Position numbers and translations under genes: made by a program. From positions 7,316,001-7,380,000 of the forward strand of contig JAWHQI010000068.1 of the NCBI GenBank assembly GCA_033032865.1: a stretch of DNA of 64,000 bases. The letters are read 5' to 3'. This DNA is from Dactylorhiza incarnata. Its lineage: Eukaryota; Streptophyta; Magnoliopsida; Asparagales; Orchidaceae. Shown one piece after another: positions 33,668 through 45,573 of the stretch; the first letter of the stretch is position 1; each line of letters begins with the position of its first letter. The notes under the pieces were generated by a model. The model ran no database searches. It was not told the origin of the DNA and saw only the letters and a program-made list of their open reading frames with translations.

Positions 33668-34837
33668 TTAGCGAGAATCATGGGGCAACCACTTCCATCT
33701 ACCCCCACCCCGCGACCCGGACCGCGGCGGTACCATAGAGTTATAATAATCCTCGGCCAAGCGACCCTCCCAGTCCATGAGATAAGCATAGTCTCTCATC
33801 CTAGCTATATGCACCTCCGGCGTCGTAGCGTTCTCATCCTGGTCACGTTGCCTCGCTTGCCGGAGTCTCGCACACTCTTCCATCAAGACATCGTGTCTAT
33901 CCTCGGTGGCTTCCCTGTCACATCTCGCTTGCATGTTGAGGTCCATCAGCATCCGCCCATGTTTCCTCAGCAACTCCGCGGCTCGTTGTTTCATCGTCTC
34001 AGGATCTCGCGGATCCCCTAAAAAGTCCTCCACCTAGTCAGGAATGGGGGACATCTCGTCGTCACCCAACTCGGAATCGGTAGGCGGATTTTTGTGATTC
34101 TCTGCGAGATATTACGAAGAGGTTAGATGGCGCGCTTGAGTTCGCGCAGGGCAGGGGGTCGTCAGAATGCTTACCCAGTGGGGGCGAGAGGTCGAGGGAC
34201 GGCCCTGGAACACGTTGCCGTAGTGAGGGTAGAGAGATTTAACCAGGCCGGGAGGGTAGGCTGCGCTGTTGGTCGGAGGGATCTTTGGCGGTACAGAGCC
34301 ACCGGTCTCCTCACTCGCCAGGAGTTGGAATCCAGGCTTATCTATAATTTTGTCAGGAGGCGGAGACAGAGGCGGCGATGCCTGGCGGGCCGGGGATTTC
34401 AGGGGCGAGGCTGTAAGAAGCAAGGAACGAAGATCAGATAGTCGACAAGGAGAGGGTTGGCATGCGAGATCAAGATCATACCGGCGGCGTTTTTGCCAGC
34501 GAGATCGTTATCCGCCGGCGGACTTTTGCGAGACCCACCAACGGGTTCTCCAGCTTCTTCGTTCGGCAAAGCATCCTACGAGTAGGTATGAATCACAGGC
34601 AAATTTATTGACGTAAACTAGAGGGGTAGCTCGTACCTTCTCGTGGGGGCGATCGTCCGGGGAGGAGACCAACAACACGGAGTCATCCCCGGTTCGACGA
34701 GCCGCCTTCGCCTTCGTAATCTTCAGCGACTGAGCAGGAGGCGTTCAATTCATCCAGGCGGGGACCCTGGTCGTGGAGGGTAGCCCGCCGACTTTCACTG
34801 CCCTCAGGCGAGCCTCGACCTCTTCGGAAAGAGGCAT
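33668..34837 (-). pseudogene. Antisense gene 1 of Tat: four-exon ORF of unknown function
   Basis: Minus-strand exons 34837-34637, 34575-34482, 34410-34175 and about 34099-33668. Introns begin GTACGA, GTATGA and GTAAGC; acceptors are TAG, CAG and AG, and phases match. Exon 1 starts MPLSEEVEARLRAVKVGGLP. Exon 3 contains GFQLLASEETGGSVPPKIPP and LVKSLYPHYGNVFQGRPS. Exon 4 is helical and charged (MKQRAAELLRKHGRMLMDLN, VLMEECARLRQARQRDQDE) and ends LPHDSR. Stops at 34745-34747 (exon 1) and 34034-34036 (exon 4) break it. I do not recognise the family. It is encoded opposite to gag-pol. Confidence 0.6.
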
Positions 34838-34910
34838 CTCCAGGCAGCTACAGTACCAGGCGAAGGGAAAGGAAAGGAAGTGGCGGCGCACGCCACTGGG
34901 GATTCGGGAA

Positions 34911-34923
34911 GATATTTATAGCC
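34911..34923 (-). promoter_or_regulatory. TATA box of antisense gene 1
   Basis: GGCTATAAATATC on the minus strand, about 75 bp before the ATG at 34837; the intervening stretch is CT-rich like a plant leader. Confidence 0.6.
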
Positions 34924-35018
34924 CACGAGGTGGGTCCCACAAAAGATTCCTGACAGATCATCAAGGGACTAGTGAACACCAGGGGTTGGATTGTTCTTCG
35001 CGAGCCAAATAGCCTCAC

Positions 35019-35033
35019 GAAGAGCGGGGATTG
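35019..35033 (+). other. Polypurine tract of Tat
   Basis: GAAGAGCGGGGATTG directly before the right LTR start TGTACAACC. Confidence 0.7.
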
Positions 35034-36143
35034 TGTACAACCCCGATATTCGCCAGACGAGGAGGCACGGTTTACGAAGGCAACATAAAGAAATAATAAG
35101 AAATAGGGGCCTTAGGGTCGAAGACCTCGCGAGAGGGATCAGAGAGAAATCTCTCTTGGAAGGCTCGCGGAGAGGCGGGCGAGAAGGGTTGGCGAGATAA
35201 AGCCCGCAGGTATTCGCCAAGAAGTTCCCAGAGTTCGACGAAAGGAATACTGCGTTCGACGAACTGTCGATCCCGAGTTCGTCGAGCCCACCTATGATCG
35301 TCGAGCGAAATCATCAAACAGTCGGCGAAATGTTTTATGATCATTAAAGTCAAAGGTACGGTCTCGCAAGATCAGTCGCGAGATCCAGACCTCGGCAGAT
35401 ATCTTCAAAGGACTGGGCCAAGCGAGGGCGGGCAAGTCAATTCTTCGCAGGCCGGTGGCGGAAGAGACCCTTTGTACGTAAAAAGATGTCCGACGAAACA
35501 TGTTCAGTGCGCGACAAAGTGAGTAGGCGATCTCGCAGAAAGGCTCGCGAGATCGGACCTCGGCAGGTACCACCAGGAGGGGCCAGCGAGGTCCTCGCAG
35601 GGCGATCGCCTAGGAGAGGCACCACGACCAGGACTCGCGAGGGGGCCTGCGAGAGCAACTCGCAAGAAGGTTCTCGCAGTTCCTTGCCCATAAGCCGATA
35701 GGGTCAAATGACCCTTTTACCATTGGTGGTCTGCCTTTAGCCTCTCCAAACAGCGGAGTTTGGGTGTTAGCAGACCCATTTGGGGTGCGGATAGTAAAAT
35801 CAAAAGGCGGAATCCTGCTATTTGCAGGCCGTATCAGAAAACCTATAAATAGGACCTTAAGGGCACCTTTGGAGGGGACTGGACTTCAGCTTCTCTCTCC
35901 TCAGGCTTTCTTTGGTTAGCATTTTCAGAGCTCTCCAAGGTGCCCGAGTCTCAGCTTTGGCTTGGGAGGGGAAGCGCTCAACGATCTTCCGGGTTAGTGG
36001 AGGGACCTCCTCGCTGCGACTAAGGTCTTAGTCTTCTTTCTATTCTTCAGTCTACCTTCTCCGAGGGATCAGTAAGGGCTAGCTGCCCCTCATTTCAGTG
36101 AGGGCCCCGAGCTCCACAAGAGGCCGAGAAATCGGTTTCAACA
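35034..36143 (+). repeat. 3' LTR of the Tat element
   Basis: 1110 bp, matches 11256-12378 with scattered substitutions and small indels, mostly in U3. TATA box CCTATAAATAGG at about 35843-35854. The target duplication CTTAA follows (36144-36148). Confidence 0.9.
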
Positions 36144-36148
36144 CTTAA

Positions 36149-36884
36149 CAGTTGGCTTAAGGTCTAACCTGCGATCACTTGGGTCGAAGACTGCGCTTGC
36201 TCCTGGGTTATCATGTTCATCTTTCCTCTTCCTTTATCCTGAGGCTACCAGGGCCAGAGAAAACCTGCTCAACTTGCAAAACTTAATCTCGTACTTGCTC
36301 ACCGAGAGCTGCCTCTGCTTCAGATGCAGGAAATCATTCATCAATCGGTCTTGCTCTACCGATGACAGAGACTTTCTTAACAACATTCCTTTGAAGGTTT
36401 CCCACGAACATCCTTCGGAAAGGCCTTCCTTCTCCCTCAACCACCAACTCTTTGCAAGACCCTTAAGTTGGCACGCGATAACCATCACCTTCTGATCAAC
36501 GGTGATTCCTGAATACGAGAACATCTCCTCAATGGCTATAAGCCAATCGTCTAAGGCCACAAAATCAGCTCATCCATCATATGATGGAGGACCCAACCTT
36601 TGAAAGTGCGAAATGAAGTTCATTTCCGGAGGTATCGCTACTAGGGGTACCAATGGAGCAGGAGGAGTAGGTACTGTCTGTCCTACTACGGAGGCCTGGA
36701 CTACGGATTGCTGCCTAGCACCGGCAGACAACAACGCCTCAACTTGCGATTGCATCGCAACCATATGCCTAGCCAGAGCTTCATTGCTCTAGCGCAGACT
36801 CTCGATCAGAGCTTCACTCTGTGCTCCGGATGACTCACCCTCCGACTGAGGAGTCGACCTAGTCGCGACTCGCTTATGCACCAT
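36149..36884 (-). pseudogene. Tekay-1 gag, partial
   Basis: Minus strand from an ATG at 36884 (MVHKRVATRSTPQSEGESS). After an in-frame TAG it continues HMVAMQSQVEALLSAGARQQ, FQRLGPPSYDG, then ALDDWLIAIEEMFSYSGI, MVIACQLKGLAKSWW, TFKGMLLRKSLSSVEQDRL and LKQRQLSVSKYEIKFCKLS. This is the gag capsid domain of chromoviruses. The nucleocapsid with CCHC is missing. The Tat element cuts the gene at 36148 and protease resumes at 11250. Confidence 0.82.
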
Positions 36885-37554
36885 TTCTGCAAAAATGCAA
36901 AAACCTACAATCAAAACTTAACCTTACACTAGAACAACACTGCTTTGTTCAGAACATACATGTACAGATACTTGCCATTTCCACTACCTTTCTCTAGGAT
37001 ATTTTCATGATGCTATGCTAAATTTGGGGGAATGATACTACATCATCCCTCTCGACTCATGTGCAAAGGTCATGAATGCATGAATTTTTTGTTTGTTTTG
37101 AAATCATGGGTGTACGTGTGTCATCATATAAGTCTTTAACTTCGCATGTGTGCTTATGCAATGCTATGTAATGTATGTTGTGCTATGCATTCTAATAAAG
37201 GCCTTAATGCATGTTATGAACGACATACACATGAAATATTATGCATCCCACACTACATAATATCGCATGTAACAAAAAGAAATCGTGCTAATGGGAATCC
37301 ATGTGATGATGGTTATGCATCCCAAACTACATAACCGTCACATGTTGCCACCTATGGTGGATCCATATACAGACACATATTATGCATCCCATACTACATA
37401 ATATGCCCCGTATACTTCTTATCATGCTATGAGTGTAGTGTTCATGCATCGGCCAAGACGTACTGATGACACATCGGTGTGTGTATGCAATGAAACAAAA
37501 AAAAAAACAACTACTATATCAGAATTTGTTGCCCGACCGACTTGTCGAACAACC
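36885..37554 (-). other. Tekay-1 5' leader with hairpin array
   Basis: About 670 bp between primer-binding site and gag ATG, AT-rich, no ORF of substance. It contains three hairpins at 37230-37269, 37300-37344 and 37376-37405 with nearly identical loops. Confidence 0.75.
37230..37405 (-). repeat. Three hairpins with conserved 12-nt loop in the Tekay-1 leader
   Basis: Reading the minus strand, stems close on ATG/CAT around loops TAGTATGGGATG, TAGTTTGGGATG and TAGTGTGGGATG. Stems: CATATTATG with CATAATATG (37376-37405); GGTTATG with CATAACC plus outer CATGTGA pairing (37300-37344); ATATTATG with CATAATAT plus outer CATG pairing (37230-37269). Stem bases differ in pairs between copies, so pairing is kept while sequence changes. 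Confidence 0.7.
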
Positions 37555-37568
37555 TCCCTCTGATACCA
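37555..37568 (-). other. Initiator tRNA-Met primer-binding site of Tekay-1
   Basis: Minus strand TTGGTATCAGAGG, two bases after the 5' LTR end TGTGACA. It matches the usual TGGTATCAGAGC site except at the last base. Confidence 0.85.
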
Positions 37569-37570
37569 AG

Positions 37571-40500
37571 TGTCACAACCTGCATTTTCTCTGAATTTAG
37601 GAATATCAGAGTAAGAGAAAATACGCGTCATGATGCCACGTCATGCAGGAGACAACTGTAGACGCTCAGGCGGGAACCTATTACTTATTTAATCAAAACC
37701 TGCTTACATGATTGGTCATCATTTGAAATCATCTATTCGGGTTTGGAGTAAGAACTGTGTCTCTCAGTTCGTGGATCAACTAGTCCACCGAGAAAATATA
37801 TGTAATTGCAGTGAAAAGTACTTGATTTAGTTCACTTAAGGTCCTAAATGCACGTGATGACAGGACATAAAGTAAATGATATGCACATATCTAGGCACAG
37901 TATAAGTATATAAAATATCTTTAGGCGACTTTAAAGATAAGAATTTCAGTTAAAAAGAATGCAATGAAGATGAAGGAAAAGCCATTTTATAACTATAATG
38001 CACCTAGACATAAATCATTCCCAGAGAGCAAGATACACAAGATCTAAAAGTAGTGGAATTTAACTGACAAGTAAACTATAAAGTATCAAAAAGAAGCACA
38101 ACGGGCATCAACAACCTGACACTAACCCATTGGCTCCAAACTAGCATGTATGAACACAAGAAGGAAACTATCGACAACTACCTCGCAGCAGCGGGGTAAA
38201 ACAACAACTAAAACTCCCGAAGACTCCGGGCTACACTGCTAGCCACTACGACTCAGAACCTGAGGCATTCAATAAAATAAAGAACGCCTCAGCAAGGAAT
38301 TTACAAGTGACAGAAAAATAAGAAGTAAAGTAAATAAGGCATAAGGGGTACCAACCCAAGCCCAACACTTACCGGAAAGGAAGATCCAAGCACAGAACTA
38401 AACAATGCACCAAGTGCACCAAATACCAAATAGAGATACAAGTAAAGTTCATTTATTTTGTTAATTTTATTTAAAGAGACTGATCAGCTCAAGTTAAGCG
38501 GGGGTGGTCTTATCCTCTGCCACCCAAAGCCAAAAAAAATGGGTGGCGGTTTCTATCCCCAACCACCTAAACACGGCCCACGGGACCATAGGCCAAGCCT
38601 GTTGTTCACCACTAAAATGGCCACCGTGCAAGGCTACAACAATTCCCCAGAGCCCCCCCCCCCCCCCCCCCCCCCCAAAACACGACCCACAGTGTAAGGA
38701 CAAAAGCAATGGTTCTTATTAATTAATTTCTTTAATTATGGCACGGGACGAAGCCCGAGAAAATAATCACCAAGATACCCTAAGGATAGGGTCACAAATG
38801 AAGTAAACACTGCATAAGATGATTCATAAGAGAAGAAATAAGTTATTTAACCACAACGGGTACGAGATTTCGAAGAGGAGAAGTAATCGGAGGCATAACT
38901 CAAGTACTAATAAGTAGGGGGCATTCCTCGAGAATATAAAGGATAAGAACATAGTTCTCGAGAAATCAAGGAGTCGTGTTATAAAGTTCTAGGGAAAACA
39001 AGGGCAAGGACAAACACTTCTCGAGAAAAACCAAACAGGGACTATGATTTCTCGAGAAATTAAATGCAGGGATCAAGCTGCTTCTCGAGAAATTAAAGGC
39101 AGGGGTAAAGCTGTTCTCGAGAAATCAAGATAGGGGTAAAGTTGTTCGAAAGAAATCAAGGCAGGAGTAAAGTTGTTCTCAAGAAATCAAGGCAGGGGTA
39201 AAGTTTCTCAAGAAAAGAAGGGTCGGGATCAGCTTTCTCGAAAAAAAGAAAGGGCAGGAATCAAATGCCAGGCCGTTCGTCAAACGCAAGGCCGTTCGTC
39301 GAATGCGCCGTTCTACGAATGCAAGGCCATTTGTCGAACGCAAGGCCATTCGTCGAATGCAAGGCCATTCGACGAACATCAGGAAGCAAAAAGACTTCGA
39401 CGAACGTCAGGAAAGAAGAGTTCGACGAACATCAGGAAAAGAAGAGTTCGACGAACGTTAGGCCATTCGTCGAACGTCAGGAATCAAAGAGTTTGACAAA
39501 TGTTAGGCCGTTCGTCGAACGCGTCGTTCGACGAATGTGGGGCCGTTCGACGAACGTCTAGAATCGACTGATTTCTCGCAAAAATTTAAGGCTGCAGGCA
39601 AAAAGAAACCAGTGCAAATGATTTCCCGAGAAATCCAAGGCTGCAGGCAAAATGAAATCAAGGCAAATGATTTCCCGAGAAATCCAAGGCTGCATGCAAA
39701 AAGAAACCAAGGCTGCAGGCAAAAGAAACCAAGGCTGCAGGCAAAAGAAACCAGGTCAAAAGAAACTCCAGATATGCTACCTTGAGCTAAAAACACAGCC
39801 ATAACTCAAGGAAAAGAAGAGTGCTTCAACAAACAAGAAGAAAGGAGGAAAATAGCCACTTGCCTTAAAACTTGCTAAACTCGAAGACATCCGCTCCCAA
39901 AGCTATGGATCAACAAGAACTCACTCAAGCACAACAACCTGAAACTTTTTGGATCAAAAAGGAGGAGTTAGGTCACTACCTTAACTCCAAAAATTCCACA
40001 AAACGGGAAAAGCTTACCACAAGAACGAAGATCTCGCCGAGAGCTTTCCGAATCCACTCTCCAAACAGGATTCCGACTACTACAGCCTTCGAATCACAGG
40101 CCGGAAGCTCCACGACACTTCGCTCTCGCTCTCTCGCTCGGAGGCTGGTTTGGATCGACGAAGGAAGAAGAAGGATAGGGAGAGAACTTTAGGTTTATTA
40201 TAAACCCTAATTTAATATTTAATTAATTAAATAATTCTCCCTTTTACTTAAACTGCGAGGGCGACCAAAACACCTCAGATTTTCATGAAAATCCCACCTA
40301 AACTGAAAATCGGCGCTACGAATCCAACGACGAAGTCAGAATTCAATTCTGACGAGCCAAACTCGGGATAAAGCTTCCCGAAGCTAAAATCTTGATAACT
40401 ACCCAAAATAATTTCCTTTAACTCAAAACGTCGGGAAATTTTGAACGCTCGATCTAAATTATATACTTTAACTAAGATAAGGCCCAAAACTAAACCTGAC

Positions 40501-40579
40501 GAGCTGACCTAACACACATACGCCAAAATTATGCCACAGCGGTCACGCAAAATAATTAATGAAAATCAGGGGCGTTACA
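37571..40579 (-). repeat. 5' LTR of Tekay-1
   Basis: 3009 bp. On the minus strand it starts TGTAACGCCCC and ends GGTTGTGACA. It matches 5432-8431. The same three tandem arrays are at about 38925-39765. A run of 24 C at 38653-38676 replaces 8 C at the matching place of the other LTR (near 6396). TATA-like TTTATAATAAA near 40192-40206. Confidence 0.88.
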
Positions 40580-41833
40580 GGCAGTTTCAAGGAGAATAGT
40601 CTGTCGACATGATATAAATCATGTCGTCAACAAGATAAGGTGGTTACAGCGATATCGAGCAGACAAGGAGATCTCGCCGACATCAGTTTGATGTCTTCGT
40701 GCCGTCTTAAGCTCGAGTGTAGAAGAGATGTCCCGTATCGTCGAGATATCACTATCTGATGAAGAATTGAAGGAGAAACCAATTCAAGACATTGACAAGT
40801 CCTGTCGTCGAGATATTGTCCATGTCGTCGTAAGAATGGAAATATCTTCGAGACAGATTCAAAAGTTGCCGGACGCACTGTTAGCATTTAATGTCGCCGC
40901 CTGATTGTCCAATCAGCGAGTGCTCTTAAGGCATCGGGGGCCTGTCAGAATAGAACATTAGAGGAGACCGTTAAGCGGCATCTCAGTCCTATAAAAGGGA
41001 ACAATGGATGCCCTAAACTCTCTCTCTCGAATCCTGGAACTTAAGAGAATCTCCCTAAGCAATCTTGAATAGAACAACAACGACGGAGATAAGCAAAAAC
41101 GAGAATGGAGAACAAGTTGATCTTCATCTTTTGTTCTTAAGAAAATCAGTCTAGCTTCATCGACTAATAAAGAAGAGTTCCAGTTAGAAGATAGCTTGGA
41201 GAAGATTTGTACTATTCAGCCTCAAAGCAAAAGCAGCTTCTTCAAGAAAAGAAGCATATCTCCATCAGGCAGAAGAACTTATTGTACTACTTTCTTTGTA
41301 AGGCTTGCGGGCCAAAATTGTAAGATCTGTTTTCAGATATGTGTGTCAAGCTTGAGGGCTTAAGATCTGTGAGGCTTGAGAGCTAGGGCAGAGGACTTGC
41401 GGGTCCAAACATGTCGAGCTTGCAGGCTCGAGTGCAGTGAAGGGGCTTGTGGGCCTAGGCTGCAGGCAAGATTTGCGGGTCTGTGCTGTGTAGGGCTTGA
41501 GGGTTTGAGTGTCGAGCTTGCGGGCTCGGTTGAAGTGAAGAGGCTTGCGGGCCTAGGCTGCAGGACTTGTGGGTCCGAGTTGTAAGGCCTGCTGGCCAGA
41601 GACATTGGCGGAGCTTGCCGAGCCTAGCACACTGCTGGGTAGTCGCAGAAGGAAAGAGGACTACTCAAGACACCCGGTCTTGAGGAACCTCTATACATCT
41701 CATTTTGTGTGTGCTGAGATTTTCTGTGTTTCATCTGTGCAGTGCTTCCATTAAACTCATTTCTTGCAAAATATTTTAAAACAACAGTAATCACCTAACC
41801 CCCCCCCCCCTGGTGATTGTTCTATAATTAATA
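40580..41833 (+). repeat. 5' LTR of copia-A, missing its 5' part
   Basis: Matches 51088-52343. It begins at GGCAGTTTCAAGGAG right after the Tekay-1 LTR. U3 motifs GTCGTCGA/TCGACGAC are frequent; TATA box CCTATAAAAGGG at 40988-40999. The transcribed part (about 41300-41620) has imperfect repeats of GGCTTGCGGGCC / GCTTGAGGGC. A 13-C run lies near 41801. It ends AATTAATA where the other copy has AACTAACA. Confidence 0.85.
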
Positions 41834-41835
41834 AG

Positions 41836-41847
41836 TGGTATTAGAGC
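41836..41847 (+). other. Degenerate tRNA-Met primer-binding site of copia-A
   Basis: TGGTATTAGAGC, one base different from TGGTATCAGAGC, three bases after the LTR. Confidence 0.75.
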
Positions 41848-41903
41848 GAGGTTGATCAAGAGAGCGACTTAACCGTCAGATCTAGATCTTAGAACAATCC
41901 AAC

Positions 41904-43990
41904 ATGGCTGGGGGTGATCAGCAGCGAGAGATGAGAGCCATGAAACTCCCAATCTGCACAAAGGAGAACTTTCCTATCTGGAAGGAAAGAGTAAGGTTGT
42001 TCAGGGAGGAAGCTGATCAAAGAGTCTATATAACTGTGCAAGAAGGCCCCTTCATTCCCATGACAGCATCCACAATTGTTCCAACTAGGATGGTGGCAAA
42101 GAAATATACAGACATGACCAAGGATGAGCTGACCCTGGCAAGTCTGGATAAAAGGGCACAGAATGTAATCATAAGTGCCATTGATGATTCAACTCTCCAG
42201 AATCTCATTCACAGCAAGACAGCTAAGGAGATGTGGGAATCTCTGATTGTCTACATGGCGGGCACTGAAGAGGTAAGGGATGATAGAAAATCCCTCCGCA
42301 ATCAGGAGTATGAAGCCTTCAAGCAAGGCACGACTGAAACTATCTCAAGCTGTTATGAGAGGTTTTTCAAAATAGTTAATGGGCTGAAGAATTATGGCAG
42401 AGACTTCACAAACTCTAACCTAAATGATAAATTCCTTAGATCTCTCTCTAAGGAATGAGATATAAAGATCTGTGCTATCAGAGAGATGGGTTAGCTGGGC
42501 ATCTTGGAGCCTAAGAATCTGTATGGGAAGCTGCTATCCCATGAACTTCAGCTCAATACCAGGATGGCTGCAGAGGAGAGCTCAAAAGGGAGCTCTAGAG
42601 AAAGATCTATGGCTCTCAAGGCTGAGAGCACAAGGAGATCCAAGGATAAGACTCTCACTTTTAAGAACATATCAGAGAGCAATGAAGAGTCTAATGCCAG
42701 CACATCAGACTCTATTGATACTGACAAAGAGATGGTCCTTCTCTCTAAGCAGATCAAGAAATTGGTAAACATAAGTAGAAGAGACAACTACAGACCTTCC
42801 TCCTCAAGCTTAAAAAGATCTGATCAACATGACAGGTCTAAATCCTCAAGGGAGGACATGTATAAATCAAAACCTGGTAAAATTGATTTTTGCTAACATT
42901 ATCTGCTACTCCTGTAATAAGACAGGTCAAATAGTTGCTGATTGCTCTTCTAAGAGAAGGTCAAAGGACAAGAAGAAACCTAAAAGAGGGTTTATAGCAA
43001 AGAAAATAAGAACTCTAAGTGATTATGATTCAAGCTCCTCAAATACTGAGGAAGAAGCACTGATAGGCCTAATGGCCATAATAGAAGACAACCAGGATGA
43101 CATCTCTCTTGGGAAGGTACCTATCGAAGCCCATCTGTATGTCTCTGATTCTGAATCAGTAACAGACTCTTTGCATGATAATGAGAGTGTTTCTGCAGCC
43201 AACTGCAAGGCCTCAAGATCTCAATATGATGTTGAATCTGACCTAATAAAGCAGTATAAGTCTTTGTGGAAAGCCTTCAAGAACTGCAAGAAAATCCTCA
43301 AAGTACAGACCAAGGAGTTAGATTCCTTGAAGGCTGTCCAGTCAGAGCTCAAAGAGAGAGCTGAAAAGCTGGCTGCCATGAGCAAAGAAGTGGACAGATT
43401 CAAGGAAGCCATAAGGCTTAAGAATGCTGAATTAGGTCGGAAGAACAAGATCATTAAGGACCTTGAAGAGATGCTACTGGCTGAGAAGAAACTTGCTGCA
43501 TGCTTCTCTATGCCCAAGACAGTCTTACCTATCATTGATATCCTCTCTGGATCATTCAGAGCTGGTATAGGATTCAATCAGGAGACTGTCAAGGACCAAG
43601 GTTCTGAAGCTCAATCTTCTTTTAAGAAGGTACTAGCATCAGGTTCTTCTGTCCATGGACCTACAACAACAACACTAAAAAGTAAGGGAAAGGCTGCTTC
43701 CACAAAGCCTGTTCCCAGGAAGGTGGACCAACAAGTGATGAAACATAACTCTCACACTTGTAAGGTTCACCCAAGACCTGTTAGGTCAGTTGTTCTCCCT
43801 CCTTCTCATCAACAATCTCATCCTACTCAAATGTTGAGGCAGAAGAGAAGGTACAATAGGTATGAATGCTAGTGCTATGGGAAAGTAGGCCACTTTGCCC
43901 TGGATTGTTGGTTCAACCCAACAGGACCCAATGCAAAGAGAGTGCAGAACCCTCAGTGGTGTGACATTCCATTTTATTTTCCTAATAGGA
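41904..43990 (+). pseudogene. Copia-A gag, broken
   Basis: Starts MAGGDQQREMRAMKLPICTK, the first ATG after the leader. Capsid motifs: ENFPIWKERVRLF, KTAKEMWESLIVYMAGTEEV, ETISSCYERFFKIVNGLKNY, LNDKFLRSLSKE. Stops follow at 42456-42458 and shortly after, then SKGSSRERSMALKAES and a frameshift near 42830-42896. A first knuckle reads CYSCNKTGQIVADC, with Gln for His. A coiled coil follows (about 43210-43500), then a second knuckle (CYGKVGHFALDCW, about 43870-43908) after a TAG at 43870-43872. The long gag with coiled coil fits SIRE-like elements. Confidence 0.8.
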
Positions 43991-44037
43991 ACCAAGGACC
44001 CAATTCAAATTGGGTACCTAAGGGTAATTAATTTCTC

Positions 44038-45573
44038 TTGCAGGTATTTCCAAGTACCAGCCAGTCTCCAATTTGGTATTTGGATAGTGGCTGCTCCAGG
44101 CATATGAGTGGAGTCAGAAAGTATCTAAGAAGCTTCATCCCTGTGGAGAATGGACCAACAGTAATCTTTGGAGTTTCAGAAAAAGGGATGACTAAAGGCT
44201 ATGGTAACATTTCTAATGGCCTAGTTACCATCACTAAAGTAGCTTATGTTGAGGGATTGAAACATAATCTCATAAGCATAAGTCAACTTTGTGATCTAGG
44301 TTTCATAATCACCTTCTACAAGGATAAGTGCTTAATCAAGAAGTCCTCAGATTCTGAGGCTGTCTTAACTGGCACTAGGAGTGGTAATATTTATTGCTTA
44401 AATTTTCTGAATGCAAATTATTCCATGCCTGTGTGCCTTGCAGCTAATGACAAAGAGGCTCTATGTGTTCAACGGCACAAGAGACTTGCACAAATTAACT
44501 ACAAGACCATAAGCAAGCTTTTCTCACAAGACTTAGTCAGAAATGGACCTAATATTAAATGCATCAAGGAAGGTCCTTGTCAAGCCTGCCAACTTGGGAA
44601 CCAGACAAGGACCAGCTTTAAAAGCATATCTGAAAAAGATTCCTTCAGGTGCCTAGTTCTACTGCACATGGATCTGTTTGGTCCTATGTCAGTTCTCAGC
44701 TTGGGATGGAAGGCCTACACCCTTGTGGTAGTTGATGATTACTCAAGGTTCACTTGGGTATTCTTCCTTAAAAAGAAGTCAGATACCTTAGACATCTTGA
44801 AGAACTTTATCAGGCAGATCCAGAATGAGATGGACTATACTGTGATCAAGTTCAGAAGTGACAATGGTACAGAATTTCAGTCAGGACCCATGACAAAATT
44901 CTGCCAGGAACTGGGTATCTCCCAAGAATTTTCCTCTCCTAGAACTCCTCAACAAAATGGGGTTGCAGAAAGGAAAAACAAAACCTTGATAGAGGCAAGT
45001 AGGACAAGGCTAAGTGATTCCTCCCTTCCAGAATATTTCTGGGCAGAGGCTGTGAACACTGCTTGTCATGTGATAAACAGGGCCTCCATCATCAAAGATC
45101 ACAAGAAGACTCCCTATGAGCTAGTGAAGGGCAGAAAACCTACCTTATCCTACTTTAGGATCTTTGGTAGTAAATGCTATGTACTTAATAATGGAAAGGC
45201 CATGCTAACCAAGTTTGCTGAGAAAAGTAATGAGGGTATTCTTGTTGGTTACAGCTCATATAGCAAGGCTTATAGGGTGTACAACATTAATACCCAAGCA
45301 GTGGAAGAATCTATACATGTTGTATTTGATGAGACTAGCCTTATACATAAGGGCTGGTCTAGTTCTCTAGTAAATGCAGGTACAATAGAGAAAATGGAGA
45401 AATTATCCATTGAAGAAAAGGCTGATACCTCAATCAAAGATAATAATCAGTCAGCGACAGTTGAAATTGAAGAAGAGACTATAGAAGGCTCAGAAACAGC
45501 AGAGGAAATGCATCCTGAAGAACCTGTCAATGAAGAAATCCCTAGAATACTTCCAAGTGCCTTAGAAAAATGA
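44038..45573 (+). pseudogene. Copia-A protease and integrase
   Basis: Protease active site in WYLDSGCSRHMSG. Integrase zinc part: RHKRLAQINYKTISKL and GPCQACQLGNQTRTSF; the second His (normally in RLGHLN) is replaced. Core: LHMDLFGPMS (Asp), YSRFTWVFFLKKKSD, FRSDNGTEFQ (Asp), TPQQNGVAERKNK (Glu). Then YFWAEAVNTACHVINR, YFRIFGSKCYVLNN and a Glu-rich tail. The frame ends at 45573; the continuation into RT is one base out of frame. Confidence 0.85.

Larger units (their letters stand above)
11256..36143 (+). mobile_element. Tat-lineage Ty3 retrotransposon, old, carrying two later insertions and two antisense genes
   Basis: Boundaries are set by TGTACAACC...TTTCAACA LTRs and a CTTAA duplication. 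Plus-strand order: LTR, leader, gag, protease, RT, RNase H, a second archaeal-type RNase H, integrase, 97-bp tandem repeats, two antisense genes, polypurine tract, LTR. The dual RNase H and the long 3' region with antisense ORFs are hallmarks of the Tat branch. RT is interrupted by a solo copia LTR and by Athila. At least ten in-frame stops and several frameshifts show it is dead. LTRs differ by a few percent in U3, so it is clearly older than the Athila inside it. Confidence 0.88.
5432..40579 (-). mobile_element. Tekay-1: chromovirus (Ty3, Tekay/Del-like), interrupted and defective
   Basis: The element reads on the minus strand: 5' LTR 40579-37571, initiator tRNA-Met primer-binding site, leader with hairpins, gag 36884-36149, then the inserted Tat element (11256-36143), then protease, RT, RNase H, integrase and chromodomain remnants 11250-8538, polypurine tract, and the 3' LTR 8431-5432. 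The two LTRs are similar along their shared length. The right flank (GGCAG, 40580-40584) is sequence internal to the copia-A LTR, so Tekay-1 inserted into copia-A. The left end has lost about 118 bp of LTR, so no left target duplication survives. RT and integrase cores are deleted, so the element cannot move by itself. Confidence 0.8.
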
